From: Zoogloea sp. | Lineage (GTDB): Bacteria; Pseudomonadota; Gammaproteobacteria; Burkholderiales; Rhodocyclaceae | Direction: 5' to 3' | Length of the DNA stretch: 43,973 nucleotides | NCBI GenBank assembly: GCA_009026175.1 | Contig: WBTZ01000023.1 | Coordinates: forward strand, 1-43,973 | In this document: positions 19,187 to 27,000 of the stretch, in pieces | Numbering within the stretch: the stretch's first letter is position 1 | How the letters are laid out: the number at the start of each line of letters is the position of its first letter | Translations under genes and position numbers: made by a program | The notes under the pieces: generated by a model | What the model saw: only the letters and a program-made list of their open reading frames with translations | Told to the model about the DNA's origin: nothing | The model's database searches: none

Positions 19187-19990
19187 TTACCAGAGCTTCC
19201 ACCACGGGGTGCTTGCGTTGAGCGTGGTCTCGCCCGCGAGGAAGCGGCTCTTCGGGTAGTTCTGGCGCAGCACGCGTTCGGCGTCGTCGCGCAGCTCCTT
19301 GAGCTTGAGCTCGTCGTAGCTCTTGACCATCAGGAACAGGGCTTCTTCGGTCGCGGGGGACTGGGGGAAATCCTTGACGGTGGCCTGGGCCCGGTTGGCT
19401 GCGGCCACGTAGGCGCCACGCCGGACATAGTAGCGGGCTACGTGGACCTCGTAGGAGGCCAGGGCGTTCACCAGGTAGCGCATGCGCAGGGTGGCGTCCG
19501 GGGCGTATTTGCTCTCGGGGAAGCGCTGGACCAGTTCCTTGAAGGTCTCGAAGGAGGCGCGGGTCGCCTTGGGGTCGCGCTCCGACAGGTCCTGGTTGGC
19601 CAGGGAGCCGAGCAGGCCGAGGTCCTCGTTGAAGTTGGCGAGGCCCTTCAGGTAGTAGGCGTAGTCGACGTTCGGGTGGTTCGGGTGGAGCTTGATGAAG
19701 CGCTCGCAGGCGGCGATCGCCGAGGCCGGCTCGTTGGACTTGTAGTAGGCGTAGGCCACTTCAAGCTGGGCCTGCTGGGCATAGCGGCCGTAGGGGTAAC
19801 GGGCTTCCAGCTTCTCGAACATCTTGATGGCCCGGTCCCAGGCCCCGTCGGACATCGACTCCTTGGCCTCGGAATAGAGCTTCTGGGCGCTCCAGCCGGT
19901 GGTTTCGTCAGCCTTGTCGGGCAGGCCGCTGCAACCGGCGAGCAGAAGAAAGCCGGCAAGCGTTAAACTACGCAGGGTGAAATGCGCCAT
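19187..19990 (-). CDS. bamD: Outer-membrane assembly lipoprotein BamD
   Basis: A 267-residue lipoprotein of the BAM complex that inserts beta-barrel proteins into the outer membrane. The lipobox is LLLAGC with Cys20 as the lipidated residue. Five tetratricopeptide-like helical pairs follow, including WDRAIKMFEKLEARYPYG, QAQLEVAYAYYKSNEPASA and HPNHPNVDYAYYLKGLANF. The length is normal. It is divergent from rluD with only about 10 bp between the two starts, as in many proteobacteria where bamD and rluD share one intergenic region. Confidence 0.96.
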   Translation of the reverse strand: MAHFTLRSLTLAGFLLLAGCSGLPDKADETTGWSAQKLYSEAKESMSDGAWDRAIKMFEKLEARYPYGRYAQQAQLEVAYAYYKSNEPASAIAACERFIKLHPNHPNVDYAYYLKGLANFNEDLGLLGSLANQDLSERDPKATRASFETFKELVQRFPESKYAPDATLRMRYLVNALASYEVHVARYYVRRGAYVAAANRAQATVKDFPQSPATEEALFLMVKSYDELKLKELRDDAERVLRQNYPKSRFLAGETTLNASTPWWKLW

Positions 19991-20000
19991 TGAAAACTCT

Positions 20001-20966
20001 TTGGAAGATGAGTGGGCCGATTATAGCCCAGCCATTCCTTCCCTTAGCCCGCTGCGAGAATCCATTCCTGTCGACCTGGCTGGCCTCCGGGCCGACCAGG
20101 CGCTCGCGCGTCTTTTTCCCGAACACTCCCGGAGCCGTCTGCAGTCGTGGTTGAAATCCGGCAGGATCCTGATCGACGGCAAGTCGCCCGACTCCAAGAG
20201 CAAGGTCTGGGGCGGCGAGACGGTCCAGGTGAGTCCCGAACCGTCCGACGAGGTGCTGGCGGAGCAGGCCGAGGACATCCCCCTCAACGTGGTTTTCGAG
20301 GATGAGACACTGCTCGTCATCGACAAGCCGGTGGGGCTGGTGGTCCATCCGGGCAGCGGCAACTGGTCGGGAACGCTCCTGAATGCGCTGCTGCATCATG
20401 ATGCGGGGTGCCGGGCGTTGCCCCGGGCCGGCATCGTGCATCGTCTCGACAAGGACACCAGCGGCCTGCTGGTGGTGGCGCGGACCCTCGAAGCCCAGAC
20501 CGACCTCGTGCGCCAGCTGCAGGCGCGCAGTGTCAAGCGGCATTACTACGCGCTGGTGCATGGCATGCCCCTGGAGTCGGGGCGGGTGGAGGCGCCGATC
20601 GGCCGCCACCCGGTGCAGCGGACGAAGATGGCCGTGGTGCCGGGTGGGCGTGAGGCCTTGACCCACTTCCGGGTCATTGAGCGCTTCGAGCGGGCCACCC
20701 TGGTCGAGTGCAGCCTGGCGACCGGGCGAACCCACCAGATCAGGGTGCATATGGCCCACATCGGCCATCCGCTGGTCGGCGATGCGACCTATGGCAAGGC
20801 GCGCAGCGCCGACCCGCGTCTCGATGCATTTCCCCGGCAGGCCCTGCATGCCTGGCAGCTGGGCCTGATCCATCCGCGCACCGGGCAGCCGTGCCGGTGG
20901 GAGACGCCCTTGCCGGACGACTTCCGGCAGCTTCTCGATGTACTCGGTGGAAGGCAGGGGGCATGA
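20001..20966 (+). CDS. rluD: 23S rRNA pseudouridine synthase RluD
   Basis: An enzyme of about 321 residues that makes pseudouridines in helix 69 of 23S rRNA. An S4-like RNA-binding domain lies at about 28-85 (ADQALARLFPEHSRSRLQSW). The catalytic domain carries VVHPGSGNWSGTLLNAL and HRLDKDTSGLLVVA, where Asp150 of HRLD is the catalytic residue. RTHQIRVHMAHIGHPLVGD follows further on. The start is uncertain. No ATG lies in frame between 19899, inside bamD on the other strand, and the conserved domain. The TTG at 20001 gives a normal length and is my choice. The stop overlaps the pgeF start (ATGA), indicating translational coupling. Confidence 0.92.
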   Translation: MEDEWADYSPAIPSLSPLRESIPVDLAGLRADQALARLFPEHSRSRLQSWLKSGRILIDGKSPDSKSKVWGGETVQVSPEPSDEVLAEQAEDIPLNVVFEDETLLVIDKPVGLVVHPGSGNWSGTLLNALLHHDAGCRALPRAGIVHRLDKDTSGLLVVARTLEAQTDLVRQLQARSVKRHYYALVHGMPLESGRVEAPIGRHPVQRTKMAVVPGGREALTHFRVIERFERATLVECSLATGRTHQIRVHMAHIGHPLVGDATYGKARSADPRLDAFPRQALHAWQLGLIHPRTGQPCRWETPLPDDFRQLLDVLGGRQGA

Positions 20967-21700
20967 TGGGGATCAATGGAATCCGGCCGGGCTGGCCGGC
21001 GCCGGATCGTGTGCACGCCCTCGTCACCACCCGGGCCGGCGGTGTGAGTGCCGCACCCTATGCAAGCCTCAATCTCGGTGTGCACGTCGGGGATGACCCG
21101 GCGCGGGTCGCCGAGAACCGGCAGCGTCTCCGCGCGCTGTTGCCGGCCGAGCCCTGTTGGTTGAATCAGGTGCATGGCACCGCGGTCCTTGATGCCGATA
21201 CCTGGGCGGGCGGCCTGCCGGATGCCGATGGCGTGGTGAGCCGCCGGTCGGGCCGCGTATGCGTGGTGATGACTGCGGATTGCCTGCCTGTCCTGCTGTG
21301 CGATGCGGCCGGGACGGTTGTCGGTGCGGCCCACGCGGGTTGGCGCGGGCTGCACGCCGGGGTGCTCGAGGCCACCGTCGCGGCCATGGATGTGCCGCCG
21401 TCGAGCCTGCTGGCCTGGCTGGGGCCGGCCATCGGGCCGGACGCCTTCGAGGTTGGCGAGGAGGTCCGGCACGCGTTCGTCAGCGAGGACCCCCTCGCGG
21501 CCAGTGCCTTCCGGGCTGCAGCGGTCCCTGGCAAGTGGATGGCGGATCTTTATGCGCTGGCCCGCCTGAGGCTTGCCGCCCTGGGGGTGCCGCGAGTGCA
21601 TGGAGGAGAGTTCTGCACCCATGCCGACGCCACCCGTTTCTATTCCTATCGCCGTGACGGGGTGACTGGCCGCATGGCCTCCCTGATCTGGCTGGACTGA
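20963..21700 (+). CDS. pgeF: Purine nucleoside phosphorylase PgeF (YfiH/LACC1 family)
   Basis: A 245-residue protein of the multicopper-polyphenol oxidase-like family (PgeF/YfiH). It is now regarded as a purine nucleoside-active enzyme, and an effect on peptidoglycan editing is reported for the E. coli member. The family motifs are NQVHGTAV, TADCLPVLLCD and HAGWRGLHAGVLE, whose His and Cys residues bind the metal, followed by WLGPAIGP and EFCTHAD. An ATG at 20963 overlaps the rluD stop by four bases; a second ATG follows at 20966. The rluD-pgeF pair is a widespread arrangement. Confidence 0.93.
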   Translation: MMGINGIRPGWPAPDRVHALVTTRAGGVSAAPYASLNLGVHVGDDPARVAENRQRLRALLPAEPCWLNQVHGTAVLDADTWAGGLPDADGVVSRRSGRVCVVMTADCLPVLLCDAAGTVVGAAHAGWRGLHAGVLEATVAAMDVPPSSLLAWLGPAIGPDAFEVGEEVRHAFVSEDPLAASAFRAAAVPGKWMADLYALARLRLAALGVPRVHGGEFCTHADATRFYSYRRDGVTGRMASLIWLD

Positions 21701-21754
21701 GGCTTTGCCTCGGATCTCTGACGTTATACTGCGCGCCCCGTGTCTTTCCTGCCC

Positions 21755-22564
21755 ATGACCATGACCCCCCTCGCCTGGATTATTGCAATGAGTTTTGCAG
21801 GGGGGCTGCTGAGTGTTCTGGTTGCCGCCGGCTTCGCCTGGGCGGCGCGCCCCCACTGGGTGCCGACACTCATCAGCTACGCCATCGGTGCCTTGCTCGG
21901 TGCGGCTTTCCTCGAGGTCCTGCCGCATGCCATCGAGGCGGCGGAGAGCCCCGAACGCGCCGCGATGAACATCCTGGCCGGCATCCTGCTTTTCTTTGTG
22001 CTGGAGAAGTTGGTGCTATGGCGCCACTGCCACGACGAGGGCTGTCATGGCCACGGGCACGCAGCCGGCGAGGAGCACCGCGATCACGGGCATGGCCACG
22101 ATCACGGGCGCAGCGGCCTGCTCATCCTGGTCGGCGACACATTTCACAATTTCGTGGATGGCGTCCTGATCGCCGCGGCGTTTGTGGAGAGCACACCCCT
22201 GGGTATCGTCACGGCGCTGGCCATCATCGCCCACGAAATCCCTCAGGAGGTGGGGGATTTCCTGATCCTGCTGCACTCCGGTTACAGCCGCGCCAGGGCG
22301 CTTGCCTTCAACCTCCTGTCGAGTCTCGCGACCCTCGTCGGCGGCATGCTGGCGTATTTCGCACTTTCTCACATGGAGTCGCTGGTGCCGGTGTTTCTTG
22401 CGCTGGCGGCCGCGAGTATGATCTACGTGGCGGTGGCCGACCTCATCCCGGGCTTGCATAAGCGGACCGAATTGCGGGCCACTGCACAGCAGGTATTATT
22501 GATCGCTGCCGGCATTGCCTCCATCGTCCTCGCCCATCCGCTCGCGGAGCGCGCGCTGGGCTGA
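21755..22564 (+). CDS. ZIP family divalent metal transporter
   Basis: A 269-residue inner-membrane transporter with eight predicted helices. Between helices 3 and 4 a histidine-rich cytoplasmic loop covers residues 91-118 (fragments HGHGHAAGEEHRDHGHGHDH), typical of zinc carriers. The metal-site helices show HNFVDG (131-136) and HEIPQEVGD (160-168). It probably imports zinc or a related cation; selectivity cannot be read from sequence. Possible starts are GTG 21740, ATG 21755 and ATG 21761; I chose 21755. Its last 69 bases overlap a small convergent gene on the minus strand. Confidence 0.92.
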   Translation: MTMTPLAWIIAMSFAGGLLSVLVAAGFAWAARPHWVPTLISYAIGALLGAAFLEVLPHAIEAAESPERAAMNILAGILLFFVLEKLVLWRHCHDEGCHGHGHAAGEEHRDHGHGHDHGRSGLLILVGDTFHNFVDGVLIAAAFVESTPLGIVTALAIIAHEIPQEVGDFLILLHSGYSRARALAFNLLSSLATLVGGMLAYFALSHMESLVPVFLALAAASMIYVAVADLIPGLHKRTELRATAQQVLLIAAGIASIVLAHPLAERALG

Positions 22565-22720
22565 TCGGCGGCGTCGCGCCGGTGTGCCGAAGAGCCACAG
22601 GAACAGGGAGAGCGGCGCAACGCCATAGAAGAAGAAAGTCAGAACCCCGCCGACAACGGTGGTCTCGGCCAGCGTCGCGAGCAGGGCGACATAAATCCAA
22701 GCAATCGCAACGATATACAT
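22496..22720 (-). CDS. Small two-helix membrane protein overlapping the ZIP gene
   Basis: A 74-residue protein with two strong hydrophobic segments, MYIVAIAWIYVALLATLAE and GVLTFFFYGVAPLSLFLWLF, followed by a basic then acidic tail (ARRRRSAQRA, RMGEDDGG). It resembles small conserved hypothetical membrane proteins of betaproteobacteria; no function is known to me. It is convergent with the ZIP transporter and the last 69 bases of each overlap, so its C-terminal tail is constrained by the transporter's final helix. It is too short for high certainty, but the start, composition and position support a real gene. Confidence 0.68.
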   Translation of the reverse strand: MYIVAIAWIYVALLATLAETTVVGGVLTFFFYGVAPLSLFLWLFGTPARRRRSAQRALRERMGEDDGGNAGSDQ

Positions 22721-22801
22721 ACCCGGATTCTACAAGCCGAGGCGGATTGGCGGTATCGCTCCCGTGTGCCTCGGCGATCATCGCGCTTGCTTTCCGGGCG
22801 T

Positions 22802-22814
22802 TGCTTTTGAAGCA
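22802..22814. promoter_or_regulatory. TGC/GCA inverted repeat before phaC (candidate PhaR operator)
   Basis: TGCTT-TTG-AAGCA is a perfect inverted repeat lying directly before the phaC ribosome binding site (AAGGAGAGG at 22821-22829). PhaR repressors studied elsewhere bind TGC-rich inverted sites around PHA genes. The position would let a repressor block phaC transcription or elongation. This is inference from motif and place. Confidence 0.35.
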
Positions 22815-22832
22815 CACAACAAGGAGAGGTAG

Positions 22833-24572
22833 ATGTCGGTAACACCGGAGCAGTCTGCAGAGGCACTACAGAGCATGTTCAAGTTCGGCCAGTCCCTGGC
22901 CGAGGGGTTCTTCGATTTCCTTGGCAAGCAGAATGCCGCCATCCAGCAGGTGGCGCCGGGTGCGGCACCGCAGATTCCCCTGCCGGAGACCGAGGAGCTG
23001 ACCCGTCTTCAGAAGGATCTGGCCGAAGCCCATGCCCGCCTCTGGGCGGCGATGTCCCAGGCCCGTCCCGGCGAGCCGGTCGAGCCGGTCGTCAAGCCCC
23101 AGCCCGGCGACCGCCGTTTCAGCGCGCCCGACTGGAACTCCAGCCCGGTCTATGACTACATCCGCCAGGCCTACCTGCTGAACGCCGATTACCTGACCAA
23201 GGTGGCCGATGCGCTGCCGGTCGCCGACGGGCGCAGCAAGGCGAAGATGCAGTTCCTCACCCGCCAGTACATCGATGCCCTGGCCCCTTCCAATTTTGCG
23301 GCCACCAATCCGGAATTCATCCGTACGGCGCTGGAGACCAAGGGCGAAAGCATCACCCAGGGCATCAAGAACCTCATCTCCGACATGGAGAAGGGGCGCA
23401 TCTCCATGACTGACGACTCGGCCTTCGAGATCGGGCGCAACCTGGCCACCACGCCGGGTTCCGTGATCTACGAGAACGAGCTGATCCAGCTGATCCAGTA
23501 CGCACCGCTGACCGAGAAGGTGCACAAGACCCCGTTGCTGATCGTTCCGCCCTGTATCAACAAGTTCTACATCATGGATCTGCAACCTGCGAACTCGCTG
23601 GTGCGTTTCGTCGTGGAGCAGGGCTTCACGGTGTTCCTGGTGTCCTGGAAGAACGCCAAGGCCGAGCAGGCGCATTTCGGCTGGGACGACTACCTGGAGA
23701 AGGGGCCGGTCACGGCCCTGCAGGTCGTCCGCGAGGTCACCAAGGTGGACAAGCCCAACGTGCTGGGCTTCTGTGTGGGCGGTACCATCCTGTCGTCGGC
23801 GCTGGCAGTGCTGCGCGCCAAGGGCGAGGACCCGGCCGAGAGCCTGACCCTCATGACGACCCTGCTCGACTTCAGCGATGCCGGCGAGATCGGTTGCCTG
23901 GTGGACGAGGCCTCGGTGGCTGCCCGCGAGGCGGCCATCGGCAAGGGGGGGCTGCTGATGGGGCGGGAGCTGGCCCAGGTCTTCTCGAGCCTGCGCGCCA
24001 ACGACCTGATCTGGCAGTACGTGGTCGGCAATTACCTCAAGGGCAAGCAGCCCGAGGCCTTCGACCTCCTTTACTGGAACTCGGACAGCACCAACCTGGC
24101 CGGCCCCTTCCTGGCCTGGTACCTGCGCAACATGTACCTGGAGAACAACCTGCGTGTGCCGGGCAAGCTCGAGATGCTCGGTGTCAAGGTCGATATGGGC
24201 AAGGTCGACCTTCCCGCCTACCTGCTCGCGGCCCGCGAGGATCACATCGTGCCGTGGACCAGCGCCTACCTGGTGCGGCAGATCCTCGGCGGTGAAACGA
24301 CCTTCGTGCTGGGGGCGAGCGGGCACATTGCCGGTGCGATCAATCCGGCCTCGAAGAATCGCCGCAGCTACTGGGTCGGTGACTCGAACGCCTCCGTGCC
24401 GGAAGAATGGCTGGAAAGCGCTACCGAGAAGCCGGGCAGCTGGTGGCTGCACTGGATCGAATGGCTGAAGGTCCGCGGCGGTCCGATGGTCGCTGCGCGG
24501 ACCAAGCCGGGTAATGCCAAATACAAGGTTATCGAGCCGGCTCCCGGGCGCTACGTCAAGGAAACGGCCTGA
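22833..24572 (+). CDS. phaC: Class I polyhydroxyalkanoate synthase PhaC
   Basis: A 579-residue enzyme that polymerises (R)-3-hydroxyacyl-CoA, chiefly 3-hydroxybutyryl-CoA, on the granule surface. An N-terminal PhaC_N domain is followed by an alpha/beta-hydrolase core. The lipase-like box is GFCVGG with catalytic Cys314. The partner Asp lies in LLAAREDHIVPW and the His in GASGHIAGAINP. Length and motifs fit class I (single-subunit, short-chain) synthases. AAGGAGAGG precedes the start. The gene is followed by two phaB genes and phaR. No phaA thiolase is present in the window. Confidence 0.97.
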   Translation: MSVTPEQSAEALQSMFKFGQSLAEGFFDFLGKQNAAIQQVAPGAAPQIPLPETEELTRLQKDLAEAHARLWAAMSQARPGEPVEPVVKPQPGDRRFSAPDWNSSPVYDYIRQAYLLNADYLTKVADALPVADGRSKAKMQFLTRQYIDALAPSNFAATNPEFIRTALETKGESITQGIKNLISDMEKGRISMTDDSAFEIGRNLATTPGSVIYENELIQLIQYAPLTEKVHKTPLLIVPPCINKFYIMDLQPANSLVRFVVEQGFTVFLVSWKNAKAEQAHFGWDDYLEKGPVTALQVVREVTKVDKPNVLGFCVGGTILSSALAVLRAKGEDPAESLTLMTTLLDFSDAGEIGCLVDEASVAAREAAIGKGGLLMGRELAQVFSSLRANDLIWQYVVGNYLKGKQPEAFDLLYWNSDSTNLAGPFLAWYLRNMYLENNLRVPGKLEMLGVKVDMGKVDLPAYLLAAREDHIVPWTSAYLVRQILGGETTFVLGASGHIAGAINPASKNRRSYWVGDSNASVPEEWLESATEKPGSWWLHWIEWLKVRGGPMVAARTKPGNAKYKVIEPAPGRYVKETA

Positions 24573-24576
24573 TCGG

Positions 24577-24613
24577 GACGGCAGCCGCGCGCTTCAGGTG
24601 GGCGGCTGCCGTC
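24577..24613. other. Perfect stem-loop between phaC and the first phaB
   Basis: GACGGCAGCCGC (24577-24588) pairs perfectly with GCGGCTGCCGTC (24602-24613) around a 13-base loop, four bases after the phaC stop codon. No T-run follows. It may protect the 3' end of the phaC message or reduce read-through into phaB, setting different enzyme levels; it is not a standard terminator. Confidence 0.6.
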
Positions 24614-24697
24614 AAGCGTCGGCAGCGAAGAATCAGAATGGGGGCGTTGCCGGCATGCAGTTGACCCCCGCATAAATCACGACAAGGAGGGAGAATC

Positions 24698-25438
24698 ATG
24701 GCACGTGTAGCACTCGTAACCGGTGGTATGGGTGGTCTCGGAGAATCCATTTGCATCAAGCTGGCGGCCCTGGGGTACAAGGTCGTCACCACGCATTCGC
24801 CGGGTAATGAGAAGGCGGCCGAATGGCTGCAGTCGATGAACAACATGGGCTACGGTTTCAAGGCCTATCCCTGCGATGTGTCCGACTTCGATTCGTGCAA
24901 GGCCTGCATCGAAACCATCGCCCACGACATCGGACCGGTGGATGTGCTGGTGAACAACGCCGGCATCACCCGGGACATGACCTTCAAGCGCATGTCCAAG
25001 GCTGACTGGGACGCGGTGATCCACACCAACCTCGACAGCGTCTTCAACATGACCAAGCAGGTCATGGACGGAATGGTCGAGCGCAAGTGGGGCCGTGTCA
25101 TCAACGTGTCTTCGGTCAATGGCATCAAGGGGGCCTTCGGGCAGACCAACTACGCGGCGGCCAAGGCCGGCATGCATGGTTTCACCAAGGCACTGGCGCT
25201 TGAGGTGGCCAAGGCCGGTGTGACCGTCAATACGATCTCCCCGGGCTATATCGGCACCAAGATGGTCATGGCGATTCCCCAGGAAGTGCTCGAAACCAAG
25301 ATCCTGCCGCATATTCCGGTCAGCCGGCTCGGCAAGCCGGAGGAGATTGCAGGCCTGGTGGCCTACCTCGCATCCGACGAGGCGGCCTTTGTGACGGGGG
25401 CCAACATCTCTATCAACGGCGGTCAGCATATGTTCTAA
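24698..25438 (+). CDS. phaB: Acetoacetyl-CoA reductase PhaB, copy 1
   Basis: A 246-residue short-chain dehydrogenase that reduces acetoacetyl-CoA to (R)-3-hydroxybutyryl-CoA with NADPH, the supply step for PhaC. The cofactor loop is GGMGGLG (9-15), followed by NNAG at about 86-89. The catalytic residues are Ser139, Tyr152 and Lys156 (NYAAAKAG). SPGYIGTKMVMAIP matches the PhaB substrate loop. AAGGAGGG precedes the start. A second reductase of the same length follows after 38 bp; by eye somewhat more than half of the residues are identical, so the two are old paralogues rather than a recent copy. Confidence 0.93.
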   Translation: MARVALVTGGMGGLGESICIKLAALGYKVVTTHSPGNEKAAEWLQSMNNMGYGFKAYPCDVSDFDSCKACIETIAHDIGPVDVLVNNAGITRDMTFKRMSKADWDAVIHTNLDSVFNMTKQVMDGMVERKWGRVINVSSVNGIKGAFGQTNYAAAKAGMHGFTKALALEVAKAGVTVNTISPGYIGTKMVMAIPQEVLETKILPHIPVSRLGKPEEIAGLVAYLASDEAAFVTGANISINGGQHMF

Positions 25439-25476
25439 TCTCGATTCCATTTGGCACCGCAACAAAGGAAAGTGAA

Positions 25477-26217
25477 ATGACTCAGCGTATCGCTCTTGTT
25501 ACTGGCGCAGTTGGTGGCCTCGGCACTGCAATCTGTAAATCTCTCGCTGCTGCCGGCGTCCGCGTGGTCGGCAACTTCTTCCCTGGCGATCCCGCCAAGG
25601 ACGCCTGGGTTGAAGCCCGCAAGGCCGAAGGCCTGGATATCCCGGTGTACGGTTTTGACGTGTCCGACTACGAGCAGTGCAAGGCGGCCGTTGAGCAGAT
25701 CGCTGCTGAAGTGGGCCCGATCGACATCCTGGTGAACAACGCCGGCATCACCCGTGACAAGTTCTTCCCGAAGATGGAAAAGGGTCAGTGGGATGCGGTC
25801 ATCGCGACCAACCTCACCAGCCTTTTCAACGTGACTCACTCCATTTCCCCGAAGATGGCGGAACGTGGCTGGGGCCGCATCATCAACATCTCTTCGGTGA
25901 ACGGCGTCAAGGGCCAGGCTGGTCAGACCAATTACTCTGCTGCCAAGGCCGGCGTGATCGGTTTCACCAAGGCGCTGGCGGCCGAGCTGGCCACCAAGGG
26001 CGTGACCGTCAATGCCATCGCTCCGGGCTACATCGGCACCGACATGGTCATGGCGATCAAGGAAGAAGTGCGGAACGCGATCATCGACACCGTCCCGGCC
26101 AAGCGCCTGGGCAAGCCCGAGGAAATCGGCGCGGCCGTGACCTACCTGGCGTCCGAGCTGGCGGGTTACGTCACCGGCGCCACCTTGAACGTGAATGGCG
26201 GTCTCTACTATCAGTAA
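25477..26217 (+). CDS. phaB: Acetoacetyl-CoA reductase PhaB, copy 2
   Basis: A 246-residue paralogue of the gene before it, with the PhaB signature start MTQRIALVTG, the cofactor loop GAVGGLG, and catalytic Ser140, Tyr153 and Lys157 (NYSAAKAG). These fall exactly where they lie in the well-known Cupriavidus PhaB. Its first codons use many T-ending triplets (cgt, gct, ctt, gtt, act, tct), unlike the G/C-ending codons of copy 1, which suggests selection for high expression. A strong terminator follows the stop, so the phaC-phaB-phaB transcript ends here and phaR is separate. It could also serve in fatty-acid-type 3-ketoacyl reduction, but the PHA context favours PhaB. Confidence 0.93.
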   Translation: MTQRIALVTGAVGGLGTAICKSLAAAGVRVVGNFFPGDPAKDAWVEARKAEGLDIPVYGFDVSDYEQCKAAVEQIAAEVGPIDILVNNAGITRDKFFPKMEKGQWDAVIATNLTSLFNVTHSISPKMAERGWGRIINISSVNGVKGQAGQTNYSAAKAGVIGFTKALAAELATKGVTVNAIAPGYIGTDMVMAIKEEVRNAIIDTVPAKRLGKPEEIGAAVTYLASELAGYVTGATLNVNGGLYYQ

Positions 26218-26240
26218 GACATTGTCAAGTGCGTCACGGA

Positions 26241-26269
26241 AGCCCCGCCCCAAGGCGGGGCTTTTTTTT
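26241..26269 (+). terminator. Rho-independent terminator after the second phaB
   Basis: AGCCCCGCC (26241-26249) and GGCGGGGCT (26254-26262) form a nine-base GC-rich stem followed by a run of T to 26269. It ends the phaC-phaB-phaB transcript. Confidence 0.93.
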
Positions 26270-26286
26270 GCGCAGCGCAGTATAAT
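26269..26286 (+). promoter_or_regulatory. phaR promoter -10 with adjacent TGC/GCA-rich element
   Basis: A perfect TATAAT lies at 26281-26286, about 40 bases before the phaR start. Directly before it is TGCGCAGCGCAG (26269-26280). PhaR proteins bind TGC-rich DNA and repress their own genes in other species, so this is a candidate autoregulatory site. No good -35 hexamer is visible at the right distance. Confidence 0.45.
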
Positions 26287-26324
26287 CTCCAGAGGCGAAC
26301 TCAATCGCCGAGGAGAAGACACGA

Positions 26325-26936
26325 ATGGCCGACCAGATTCGCCTGATAAAAAAGTACCCGAACCGCCGCCTGTACGACACCCAGACCAGTTCCTACATCA
26401 CGCTCGCCGACGTCAAGGAGCTTGTGCTCGAGAGCGGAAGCTTCCAGGTCGTTGACGCCAAGAGCGGTGAAGACCTCACGCGCAACATCCTGCTGCAGAT
26501 CATCCTTGAAGAAGAGGCGGGGGGCGCCCCGATGTTCACCAGCGACCTGCTGTCCCAGATGATCCGCTTCTATGGCAATGCCATGCAGGGGATGATGGGG
26601 AAGTACCTGGAGAACAACATCAAGGCCTTCACCGACATGCAGGCCAAGCTGCAGGATCAGGTCCGTTCTGTCTATGGCGAGAACGCCACGGTCAGCCAGG
26701 ACCTGTGGGCCCAGTTCCTGAATTTCCAGGGACCTGCCATGCAGAGCATGATGGGTGCCTACATGGAGCAGAGCAAGAAGATGTACGCCCAGATGCAGGA
26801 GCAGCTGGACAGCCAGACGCGCAACCTGTTCTCGGGCTTCCAGTTCCCCGGCTTCCCTCCGCCGCCCGGTTTCCCCGGCGACAAGAATGAAGGGCCGGTG
26901 GCCGAGACCGCGCCACCACCCACTCCCAAGACATAA
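26325..26936 (+). CDS. phaR: Polyhydroxyalkanoate synthesis repressor PhaR
   Basis: A 203-residue regulator that senses PHA by binding the polymer or granule and otherwise represses phasin and its own gene. The N-terminal DNA-binding domain (residues 1-65) contains [20 protein letters not shown] and [15 protein letters not shown]. The PHB accumulation domain follows ([20 protein letters not shown]). A Met- and Gln-rich helical stretch comes next, and the tail is Pro-rich ([12 protein letters not shown]). GAGGAG precedes the start. It has its own -10 box and a downstream hairpin, and rimO follows, as in other betaproteobacteria. Confidence 0.95.
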   Translation: MADQIRLIKKYPNRRLYDTQTSSYITLADVKELVLESGSFQVVDAKSGEDLTRNILLQIILEEEAGGAPMFTSDLLSQMIRFYGNAMQGMMGKYLENNIKAFTDMQAKLQDQVRSVYGENATVSQDLWAQFLNFQGPAMQSMMGAYMEQSKKMYAQMQEQLDSQTRNLFSGFQFPGFPPPPGFPGDKNEGPVAETAPPPTPKT

Positions 26937-26946
26937 TAGAATCCCT

Positions 26947-26979
26947 GGGCCGCGCAGTTGTCGCGGCCCTTGCACTTTT
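26947..26979 (+). terminator. Hairpin terminator between phaR and rimO
   Basis: GGGCCGCG (26947-26954) pairs with CGCGGCCC (26962-26969), followed by TTGCACTTTT. The T-tract is interrupted, so termination may be partial and some rimO message may come from the phaR promoter. Confidence 0.6.
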
Positions 26980-27000
26980 CCCCATCAGGTTTTTCAAAGC

